Source: Patiria pectinifera (Eukaryota > Echinodermata > Asteroidea > Valvatida > Asterinidae). Taken from it: DNA of 64,000 nucleotides. Shown in pieces: positions 21,501-33,500 of the stretch. The notes under the pieces were generated by a model, which was not told the DNA's origin, made no database searches, and was given only the letters and a program-made list of their open reading frames with translations. The stretch's first letter is position 1. Every line of letters starts with the position of its first letter. The stretch spans positions 13,478,699 through 13,542,698 of the forward strand of contig CM057133.1 in assembly GCA_029964075.1 (NCBI GenBank), written 5' to 3'. The position numbers were made by a program, and so were the translations under genes.

Positions 21501-24500
21501 CCATGGTTCAATTTTGTGGGGAAAAGTCAGTAGGATATAAATTTTGCGATTTTTTTATTTTTTATTTTTTTAAATTTTTTTTTTTTTTGAGAAAAATTAA
21601 GCAGGAGGCTGTAACTTGCGCAAGTTTTCAACAGAGATGATATGCCTACTAAGAGAAGAGAAAGTTCAATCAGTTGGAAAAGTTTGAAAGAAATCATTAA
21701 GACTGTGTCAGTTCGGAAAACAATGTTGTCTCATCTTGAGGAAAATGGCAGAGCAAAATTGAAAGAGCTGATATTGTAAAGTAAATTAACCAAAAGGAGA
21801 ATGTGGATGAAAAGTAACTTGATGCTAATTCCTTCCATCCTTCTGATTTATGGAATAACTATGAATACAGAGATAAGAAAAAGGGAAAAGAGTGCCACGC
21901 TAGTGTCAAGTGAGGTTCAACCCCCACCGAGCTCAAAATCAAAATCATTAAGATTGTGTCTCTTCAGAAAACAATGTTTCTTGAGGAAAATGGCAGAGTA
22001 AAATTGAAAGAGCTGCAATTGTAAAGACACAATTTTATTGCAACTGACAATAATCCAAGTAAATAAAACAATTCAGCCTCTTTGTACAAAGAATGGTTTA
22101 TCAAATGGTTGCTACAAATTACACACAGTTTGGCAAAATTAAAAATAATTTGTGTACATGGTTAGTTTAGGTGAAAGAACAACACATCTGCAGCAACATT
22201 TTGAAAATACACAGCATTATTATTTATATCAGGCTACCACAGTAAAAATAAATCAGCATATTGTATGCTTTCATAAAAAAGTTGACTGCAATAACATTGT
22301 TATTGCAGTCAATCCGGGCATTTTTGCAGGTTCCCGCTTGATCAAGAGCATAGAAAGTCACAGTTGTGAACCACCCAGAGCGTAGCGTGCGCGTACCGTC
22401 GAACACGGAACACGCCGCGCGCATGCAGCGCGCAGAAGGCCAGGTATATGCGCACTGTTGTTAACAATTACAGTGGCAGCTTCAAAACGTTTGATGTAAA
22501 CGAAAAAGATGTAATGAAGACAGTGTTTTGAATCGTGCTTCTAGCGGATCAAGTCAGCCTGATATAAATAATAATAATAATATTGGATGGCTTGTTTTCG
22601 GTGGATACAAGAATATATTACACTCGCTATGACAATATTGCACTCGTCTTTGACTCGTGCAATATTGTCATAGCTCGTGCAGTATATTCTTGTATCCACC
22701 TCAAAGCCATCCAATAATAAAATATTATATAAATGTTAGATGTGTGTGACCTGATGAAGGGAAAATATTAATCAAAACCTAACTTTTAAATTTTTGCTTG
22801 TAAGAAAGCATCACATTTGCGATGAATTTGGGTCTGCATGCGCCCGCCCATCCTTAATCAGGCCACATGTTGCAAAATGTTTTGATTTTGTAGCACAAGA
22901 TTGTTAGTTGATAACAACTTTTCACACTGAAAATAAAGGGGTTAAATATGCAATAATTCTAAATATCAGAAATGGTCATCCGTAGATTGATTTATGATGA
23001 ATGACTGGGTTGAGCCGTTGATGGTGAGCAGGAAAAGCGGAGGATTTGATGGAGCATCAAAGGCAGGTCGGTAGAGGGTGGAAGGGGATGATTCTGGAAC
23101 AACACAAATTTGACTGTTGGCTGGAATTTTTTATTTTACATTTATTGTAAAATGCATGCATCTCAGTAAAGAGAAAAAAATCAGCAAGCACGGTTTCAAA
23201 TAAGGCAACATCACACACTCTCACAATGGTTTTCACGACCTAGAACTAGAATTATACATTAACTGCACCAAATAGAATTATCACAACTTGTGTATCAAAA
23301 TTGGAAGAAGAAAAAAACAAATTGTTGTGTAGAAAACGTTGAATTAGATGGTTTGTCTGACATGTCTGGTTTACAACGGCTAGACCAGTACATAAAGATA
23401 AGAGCATGTTCTAAAGACTACTAAGTACCATTGCATGCAGAAAGTACATGTATGTCCAGATTTTGGGACCAAATACAGGTCACAGTGCACTATCAAGGGT
23501 TTTTCTCCTCTTTTCCTTTCCTCGAAGTTGCGGTTGTTTTTATCCCCTATTGTCAAAAATACTGAAGAAGTCGGGAGCAGATATATGTTACTCTGCATGC
23601 TTGCAATGGATCATAAAGAGGAAAAGAATGTTTTTAGACACCACAAGTTACCCACTAATTTTCTGACACCAAAGCGAAGAGCATGTTAAGTACACAGTTA
23701 GTTACTTGAAATCACAGGTTTAAAGAATAAAGGCTATTAATGGTCAGAAAAAAAAAACAATTATGATCGTGGTGATGATATATAGGATACATGATGTGTA
23801 ATGTTAAATGAATGGCTTAGAATTAAATAATATTGTTATGGTTGGATTTGTTGTTCACTGACTTGAAAAAAAAAAAAAAAAAAAAAAAAAGTTATGAATG
23901 TGTCAATCCAGACATATTAACCACTTTGTGTATCATTTTCCAATATCAGGTTTTGCCCTTCACCGACGTATTTTTATCAACACTGTCTACAGTACTCAGT
24001 GTTGCCCCGAGTGTTTGTGAGAAAAAAATCACTCGGGTGGGACTCGAACCCACGACCTCCTGCATACTAGTGCAGACGTCTACTAGTAAGCAGACGGTCG
24101 TTGGTTTGAGTCCTACCCGAGTGATTTTGTTCTCACAAACACTCGAGACAATACGGAGTAGACAGTGTTTATAAAAATATGTCGGTGAAGGGCAAAACCC
24201 GATATTTAATTCACATCGACCCGATGCAAATTCCATCTTATGAAAAGTATCATTCTCACGATCAAAACTAATGCAAGGTGAAAATGTCATTCGTGATTTT
24301 TGCTATCAGAACCTGTTGAAAAAAATGAGAGGGAATTGCACAAAATATGAATTCAATTAGCTATCAATAAAAGCAACATTAGCAAAAATGCAGGTACGAG
24401 TGAATATCTTTCTACTTTACTCTGCATTAAGAAAAAAAATGAACACAAAAAATAAATGCGGTTATGCATGCTGTGAAGTTGGTTAGTGCCACGCGGATCG

Positions 24501-27500
24501 TCGGGAGAGTGTACCCTATGATTCCTGGGGAACCTCGGTGATCGCAGGCTGGAGGTCTTGAGGTGATTGAGATGATTAAGGTGATTGAGGTGGCTGGGTG
24601 AGTGGTGGCCTGGTGGGTAGTGACTCGGTGAGTGGTGACAGTAAGACGGGTCCTGCTGCAGCTGTGACAGACGGTGGGAGGAAGCACTGTCATATTAGGG
24701 GTGCTAATGGGGTCCGAGCGTGAACTAGAGAGGGCACTTTTGAACCACTTTCGAGAGCTCAGTGGAGAGCCCATTACAGCACGGAGTACCCATGACTCAA
24801 TTTTATTCTGAATGCGCACAAAGCCACAGCGTCTTGGCGTGAGTGTCTTGGCATGAGCGTCTTGGCATGAGCATCTTCGCGTCAGCGTCTTCGCATAAGA
24901 ATCAGGTTTTCAGCAGTGCGTTCGAATGTCTCTCCGAGTAGTCTCCCCAAACTGTCTCTTTCTTACTATTAAGCGGGTACTTGTGCACGAAGCCTGTTGC
25001 ATTGTGATATAAACAGTTAGTTTTTCTGAGCCACATACGTATACCGTACCCTTACAGGGCTGCCAACTTTGAGTAAGAGCTGACAGTAAGAATTTGGTGA
25101 TGGAGTTTGATCAGAACTAATGCGAGCGCTAAGCCCGAAGCGGGCCCCGAATAATTTTGGATTCTAGACGCTCTGTGGTGTGATCTGAGGCAATTTAGGA
25201 CCACCTTAACCAATTTTTATTTAAGCAAAAGATCATCAACTAAACATCATTTTCGAGGTTTTTTTTAAAGCGTGAGAAATTCTGTGTGGGCGTGAAAGCA
25301 TGAGAATAACCTGAAATGCGTGAGTCTAACGCTCAATGCGTGAGAGTTGGCAGGCCTGCCCTTGCCATATCTAATGGTCCTTGTTAAGGAGTGCATGTGC
25401 ATAAAGTCCACTATGGGTAAAGTGAGTGTAAACCTGTGACTATCGAATCCTGAGGGAATAAGCTCAGGTTTCTAAAACATCCAGACCGGATTTAACTAAC
25501 CTCTGTGATCTGTTTAAGGATGAACCTTCCCTTCCCAGACCAGCCAGCCTGTACCTCCAGGATTCTCTCGTCCATCTCAAGGGTGCGTTCCTCGGACCGG
25601 CTCTCCAGCTTGGATTCCCCGGGGTACTCCTCCCAATTTTCTTGCACGTCCTCGATCAACGCGTACAGAGCGATATCCTCCAAGGGCTTTTCGGCCCACC
25701 CTAGAGCCTTCACAATAAAAAAAAATTACAAAAAATTCAAAATTGGAATACAGGACTTGAATAAACTTGAGTATATTGTTACTTGTCGTGAGAAATTAAG
25801 AAGAGTTCATAATTGTAAAGATGCTACAGCGGTTACAACACATTACAACTGCATTTGAGGGCATAATATTCAGAACGCAAAAGGCAAACTCAAAACAGAA
25901 GTCATTCCTCAAAGTTAGTAAATTCTGTCACAAGCCAGTGTGGCCCATCAGGCCAGCATTTATCTCCTGTTTCAGTAGCATGAAACAATGGAGAATATTT
26001 CTATTCCCCCTGGATGGGATGCCAGTCCATTGCAGGTTACTCCCCAGCTAATGCCGGTACCCATTTTATACTCCTGGGTGGAGAGAGGCAAGTGAAGGTG
26101 AAGTGGCTTGCCCAAGGACACAACATATGACCAGCAGTTGGATTCGAACCCCTGACCCTCTGATCACGAACCTTAACCACTAGACCACACTTCCCACTTT
26201 CGTGAAATACTCAACGTTTTTTTTTTTGCCATTGAAGTTGAACAATTATAATGTAAGGTTGACATTTTTACCTGCGCGATGACTTCATGGACTTTTGTTT
26301 CTTGCGTTGCTTTGAGTGTTGTGCTTTGGTCGTGGAGTATAATGCCGTATATGATGACAGGATGAGCCTCCCGTTTGACCTCAGCCCCGTCAACAACCTT
26401 GACAGGAATTAAAAATGGTGAGGAAACAAAATCTACAATATCAGATCATGAATTTTGGGGGGCAACTTTGCTGTCGCACAATAGCAGGTCACATAAAACT
26501 CCCCTGTAACGTTTTAAGTCATCAGTCTGACCTGTAAACTGATTACTGCACTTCGATTCAATGCTGATGATTGCCAAAGAAACTGTCACAGAAGATTGTC
26601 TGAATTTGAAGGAGATTGTAACAAAATTTGTTGCAAGTGTTTTCCCTGCATCAATGTACAAGTAAATAAATAAACTGGATTTTGAGCGATATTAATCAGA
26701 AACGAACAAAATGCATGAAAAGCAAATGATCCTATATGCCTTTAACATCCAACTACTGAAGTTGGAAAGTCAAGCCCTGTCAGATGTCATGGACTCCACA
26801 AGCCCACTGTTCTATAAGATTCAAACTCTATTCTTTGAAACTGAAATGCTTCATTCAAGTTTTCCGTCCTAACCTTCATGACGAAGGGAAGGAATTTGTC
26901 TCACCTCGATGAATTCCATCTTGGCGCTGCGCTCTCGGCCGATGTGATAGTAGACCATGTTGGATAGCATCTGGCGTTTCTGCTGAGCCTCCAGGAGTTT
27001 GGTCTTGTCCGACATGTCCTTCATGTCCTCCAGGCGAGTGAAGACAAACAGTGAGGCCAGCTCTAAGGGGACGTTTTGAGGCGAGCGGAGCCGGACGTGC
27101 CGAAAACCTAGAAACGTGGGAAGAGGAAACGGTACGGTTGATGGTAAGATTAACCTCGGATGACTTTGAAACATCCACCCGCAGGATTGCAAGCATTTTA
27201 TGAAAACAAAATTCCCTGAGTCTTCCCTGATATTTCCCTGAGAAGTTTCCAAAATCCGAAGAGCAATTTTTCCACTTTAACGAGGTTGCTGGGAAGTCAA
27301 GAGGTGGTTGCAGCAAAGCAACTAAGACACTGATAATATTTACAAGATCTGCACTGAAAAGCCACCACAACCAGTCAGTCGATGGACACAACCTGGACAC
27401 ATGGCACAAGACACACATACGCCAAACTTTTGGGCCACTGTCAATTTCCCTCAGTTTTCCCCCAACTTTTGGTATTTTTCCTTGAAATTCCCCTGAGTTT

Positions 27501-30500
27501 TCCCTGACTGGAAAAATGGAGACTCATTTCCAAGGCTTTCCCTGATTTCCAGAGCAGCTGGGAACCCTGAAGTGAGGATTTGGAATACAGACATATGGCA
27601 AGTGTGCTAATGTGCCAAGACCCGCTTTCCCAATTTTGTCCAAAGTTTGTTCAAATTTTTTTTTAAATGAATACTAATAAAGTGCTCAAATCCTTGAGTC
27701 TAACTTCAAGTGCTAAGGCTAACATAGAACATAAGTAGAATTGGAACAATTCAGTTTTCGAGCGCACCATTTGAGACAGAGGAGTCCCCCAAGTGTTTCT
27801 GTACCCTGTACATACTCTATAGACTACTGTTACCTAAGCCACCCCCCCCCCCCTAAATATCACAAAAGAATTCCTGAGGTTCCAGGAACACAATGACCAA
27901 CCCCAAAGTGGGAGGGGGGTCTCTGTTGCATATTTTACAGCAAATGGTTGGAGGTGTTGACTCTGTAAGAAATCAGGAAGCTCCAACGAAAAAATAATAC
28001 CAAGGGAGTCTAGACTAATGTCAAATGGCAAATAATGTTAGAAGGCCCATGTTGAACACTTGTATTTACATTAAGATGCCGAAAATCAAAAACCCACTGA
28101 CCTGTCTTGAGACACTTGAGGGGAACTTGCCGCTGTGCCACGGTGCTCCCCCCGCTGTCCACCACGCTCAGCCTCAGGAATGCAATCTCGTTGTAGTAGA
28201 TTTGGAATGTGAAAGTCTCGTCCCAGATGGGGTTGACGGCGTTGCGGGAGACGGGCTTGGTCTTCCACTTGGCGCAGTCGGCCGGGATGCCGATGGTCTC
28301 GATCTCGATGCTGTAGGAGGAGTTGGGGCTGGTGGTGGACAGGAACTGGCCCGAGACAATCTGGGGAGAGTAGCAGATGGGGAAACCACAATTGGTCAGC
28401 TTGGTACACACTCCTTAGACAGGGTTCACAGCAACTTGTGAAAACAAAATGTCATGATTTTTCCACTGATATTTTCCTGAGAAATTTCAAAAATTCTATG
28501 AAAAATATTTTCACTTAAACGAGGTTACTGGGAAGTCAAGATGTGGTTGCACACTACTCAACTGTGAAAGAAAAGAAACATCTGTCCTTTAGGCCCTACT
28601 CTGCCAAAGGCACCAGCTCCAAATTCAAAGTACAAAGCATTGTACAAATCAAGCAAGACCAAACCCGTATAGGTCCTAGCTCTAAAAGCCTGTTGGCACC
28701 AAGGGCGTCCATCGCTTCTCAAAAGTGGGGCTGGTTCATACATGTGTATCTTGGTCAGAACTAAATGCGAGTGCCCAGCCTAAACAGCGTGGGGTTCGGG
28801 GCCCCCTTAAGGTCACTCCCCAGCTAATGCCGTACCCATTTACACTCCTGGGTAGAGAAAGGCAAGTTGGGGTAAACTAGCTTTCCCAAGAACACAACAT
28901 ATAGCCAGCAGCTGGATTCAAAACCCTGACTGTAACCACTAGGCCACACTCCCCCGCTCCTCAACTGTAAAAGGAATGGAGGAAATTACTTACAGAAATG
29001 GTCAACTCTTTGGCCTGCAGTCCATCAAAGACTTTGTCGTAGGCGTTGAAGCGCTGGAAGAGAGGGTTAGCCTTATCCCACAGGTTGACGGGCTTGAGGA
29101 CGTAGCCGGAGTTACCGGACTGCTCAAACATGGTCTTGTTGGTAATCTGGTTGGTGTCTGAGGAGGAAAATAATGATTAAAAAGTCGTCCAGGAATTGCT
29201 TGCTAACAAGATTTTTGATAATCAGTTGCTTGACCCTTTGGTCACCAAACCAGACAAAGGAGCCTGAAAAATTGAGGCAGTACAGTAATGAACTATTAAA
29301 TTATACAACAAAGCACACTCTAAAAGAGTTCTGTAAGATTTAAACCAAAAGTCAGGAGCACTGTTGTTGATGGGATATGACAATCAAACAGGCAGTTTTT
29401 AAAGTCTGTTCATAAATACCTGAGACAGTTTACCTGAGACAGCGCATCACATGTGTGGTCTTTAACCGCCATTTAAACATCGATCAGCATGTTTCAAACC
29501 GGTTTGCGAGATGCTGCACTACGCACCAAATGCGCTCTGTACACGCCGCCCATGCCTACTAAAACCTGGTGCTTCAAAACCAATGATCTGATCTCAAAAT
29601 GAGGAGAACAAGATGTTGAGCAAACGACGTGCGCCACAGGAACCATAGAAGTGACCTGAACAATTGTTGAACAAACCATCTTTGAAATATTGTCAATTTT
29701 TCTACTTTTTAAACGCATTTTTACCAAAAACGTATTTATGAATTGGAATAATAGTGTTGTGGAGCAGTTTAGAACATGTGTTTTGAATTGGTTAGGGGCC
29801 TGGATGCCAATAATTGCCCTTGCATTCGTTTCCGGCCATATCGTCAGCCAGCCCCTAACCAGACGTTTTAAATTGCTCCTCCATGTTATTATTCCCTTAT
29901 TTCAAATTCTTGATTTGGAATATCTGTCTAGGATAAACAGATCAAGCTATTTTGTCCACTCACCTTCCGTTTGGTAGTTGAGAGCCACCATCTGGATTCC
30001 AAATGCCCAGTAAATGACAGGATTGTAATTGGACGAGTCTATCCTCATGCCCGCTGGGTAGGTCCGCATCAACTGGTACTCGGTATGCGTGAACCGTGTG
30101 TTAAGGAATACTTTGATACAACAGAAACTAGACGTGTGTTTGTAGGTGACTAACACAGGGCTGTTCCGCCATTTTTTTTAGGCATGTTCATGAAATGTTG
30201 TAGACTGATAGAATATACATGTGCAGTGGAAAGTTGCAGAGTGATCAGATATGTAGTTCTGAAGACAGTACACTATTGAAATGCATTCAACAGTGAGCTA
30301 TCTTCAAACGTTCCCACAAACAGTTCCTAATTAATCTCCCATTATGTAGCATAGTTTCCTCTTTATTTTTCTCATCGTCTCAGTCCAACTAGTTGTCTCA
30401 CTCCAACTCCAAAGAATTCCTAATTAATCTCCTGTTATGTAGCATAGTTTCCTTGCTATTCTTCTCATTGTCTCACTCCAACTAGTCATTTCCGTCTGCA

Positions 30501-33500
30501 TTTCTCTGTCAATATTTACCACTTGTTTGTATGTCTGTCTGTCTGTCGAGGCTGTTCAAAATTTGTTCAAATGTCCCTGTACATTTTGGTTTGTCCGTCT
30601 GTCTGTAATTTTCATCTTTTAAATCTTCACCTTTTCAATATATTCATCATGTTTGAATGTATTGTGATTTATGTAAAGGCAAACCCCTACAAGTTTCGGC
30701 TTCACATGATCATGCCTCCATCTAATCAGGATTGATTGTACTGCTGGTTATTCTCTGCTTCTGATGGAAATAAATGTTACTGAATTGAAAATAAAATAAA
30801 ATTGAGCATAGTATGGCCCACCCTGACAAGAGGATACATTTCGGTCAACCAATAATAGAACTACCAAGTGGAATTTAACACAAAACTTAACCGTGCAGTT
30901 TACCTGCTCTGGTTGAACATACACAGTTCTAAATGGCAAATCTTATGTTTGTTACAACAGACTTGTGAAATATGCTTTTATTTCTCAAAAAGGATATTTG
31001 ATAAACTGGGCAGGGAACTTGCGGAACATTCTCTTGAGGTTGTTCTCGTTGACCGAGGAGCAGTGGTAGCACTTGGGTGTTTGTGTAAGGCTGGTGATCT
31101 GATCTGACGGAAGACTGTCCGCCATGCCTCGATCCATGTCCAACGATTCGCCTGGGGGGGGGGGAATGGAACGGTATTACATCAGGTTTGCATTGGAAAC
31201 TGTGCTGAGGCTGTAGATGGCATTGTGTGGTTTGCTTGCCAGAACCAAGAAAAATCCAAGTTGCATGCCAGTACCATCGCATCGCATCGCAAAACCTCTG
31301 TTTGCAGAAACTAAAATTCAGCATTTGTGTTCTTGACTCACCTCTGCTTAAGCTGAGCTCCTTGACGGAGGAAGCAGGACTACCTGGAATGGAGGCGTTG
31401 GAGGACGTGCTTCCTTTACGTTCCTTCTCTCGGTTTTTACTAGTCTTGTCTTTACTGGAGCCTGGCTGTTCTGCAAAACCTTTGAGTAGAAGAAGAAAAA
31501 ATTGCAAACAACTTTAAAATAGTTGGATCTTTAGCTGACAAGCTAACACTAGGTAACATACATCTCTCAAACAGTTAATCGGCCAAACAATTTCTGCTAC
31601 AGAATGTAAATAAAACTGCCAAAGCTGGAGGTACTGTATGCTTGAAATTCACATTGTCTTACAAAAAATAACGTTTTAATTCCCTTTTTGTGCAAACACA
31701 ATAGGGTTTTTCCAAAAAGTTTAATTTTGCTTCCAAAGGTGAATTCTATTAATTCCGTTCTCTTTCCTGGCAACAGAAAATTTGGTGGCCCTTAATCAGG
31801 GTTCTCAGCTTTTTTTGAAAATAAAAATTTCTTGAGTTTTCCCTGATATTTTCCATGAGAAATTTCCAAAATTCCATGAGAAATGCTTCCACTTTAACCA
31901 GGTTGTTGAGATGTCAAGCGGTAGTTGCAGCAAAGCCAATTGTTACTGTCTGGAGAGGTGTGTGATATTCATACTGCATAAACACTAAAAAAAAAAGCCA
32001 CCATAGCCAGTCGGTCAATGAAAACAGCTTGGACACTCGGCCGAGACGCACATATGCCGAACTGGTGAAAAACCTTTCCCTTCTGGACCAGCGTCAAATT
32101 CCCTGAGTTTTCCCCGATTTTTAGTGTTTTTCACAAATTTCCTGAGTTTTCCCAGACTGGAAAAATGGAAACTCATTTTCAAGGTTATAGAGGGCGCTAT
32201 GCATTGAGCCTTGCACTAAAAATTTGAGCTCTGTAAAGCATCATCATTTTTTTCAACTTTCCAACCTCGGAACTAATGTTCAACCCTTGGCTGTCATCAT
32301 CGATCATCGGTGACCACTCAAGACCCTCTGATTGTTTTATTACAGAATTTTGTTTGCTTCAATTGATTTCTTCTGAGTGTTCAATGTTCTTTCAGCCCCT
32401 GCCATTGACAAGCTTAGGCTTATTATGGCAATTAGTTAACTGCATTTTCTTTTATATTTTTTTATAATTTTTTCATATGCTTTATCTTGATTTCCATCAA
32501 TGTACATGCTTTATGATTTGTGTTTTGTTTGTGGTTGGATAGAAATAAATGTTGAGTAGAATTGAATTGAATCGAATTGACGGTTTTGCCTGATTTACAG
32601 GGAACCCTGTAACTAGATCTTGACCTAGTACGAGATCCGAAGTTCGTGTCTGGACAGCAACAATCATGACAGGGACCCACCAGGAAACTTGACCGCCTGG
32701 GTGTAGATGACGAGGTTCGAGAGCTGGGCAGCTATCTGATGACCTTCCTTCTTCTTCTTGTGCTTGGCCTGCACCATCTTGTGCATGTCTTCGCCGGCGC
32801 CGATGGGCGACGATATGGTGCTTGTCTTACTCCTGTTGAGAAACAAACCAATCAGAATTTAGCCACTAGAGCTCTGACTTCAACAGGCCCCTGACATAAA
32901 CCCTAGCTTCTTAGCAGAAAGCAAATTTACTTGTTCAGTTGAAATATTAAAGTTGCATTTCCTATACTCTTCAAAAAGTTACTTTTCTTTTTTTTTTGCT
33001 ACGATTTTCTCCTGCGATAAAAAGTGCTTTAAGTCTTGGCTCTTAAAGGTTTAAAAATGTCTTGGGGCATGCAGAAAACAATTGACAACCTTTTGTGCCC
33101 ACCAAGATCTCTAACTTTTTACTTTTTTTTCAAAGAAAAGAAAAGTTTCTTGTTTAAAAACTGCGCTGGTTATTTCTTCTCACTGGATCCAGCAACGAAA
33201 AACTTTGACTTACTTTTGCGAAGTGTAGGTCTTGGCGTTGGCGGTGTTGTTGTTGTTGATGGAGATGGACTTAGAGGGATCGTCCGACAGCTCTGATATA
33301 TCGGTTGCCGTTGACTCCATTCTGGATAACGTGCCGCTCTTGCTATCCGGACCCTCGCCGCTGGTTTCTGCAAAATTGGAAGTTGGAACAAACACAAAAT
33401 CATTTGGGGCTTTTCACCAGAAACATTCTACAAATGACCCCTCTAGGAAAATTTGTTTTTAAAAGTAAAAGAAAGAGAGAAGAAAAAAAAAGAACAAAAT

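Noticed and set aside
23833..24290. Open frames on both strands sharing a TRVGLxPTT peptide
   Set aside because: The peptide is the translation of the tRNA-like B-box sequence in both arms of a foldback element, not a protein.
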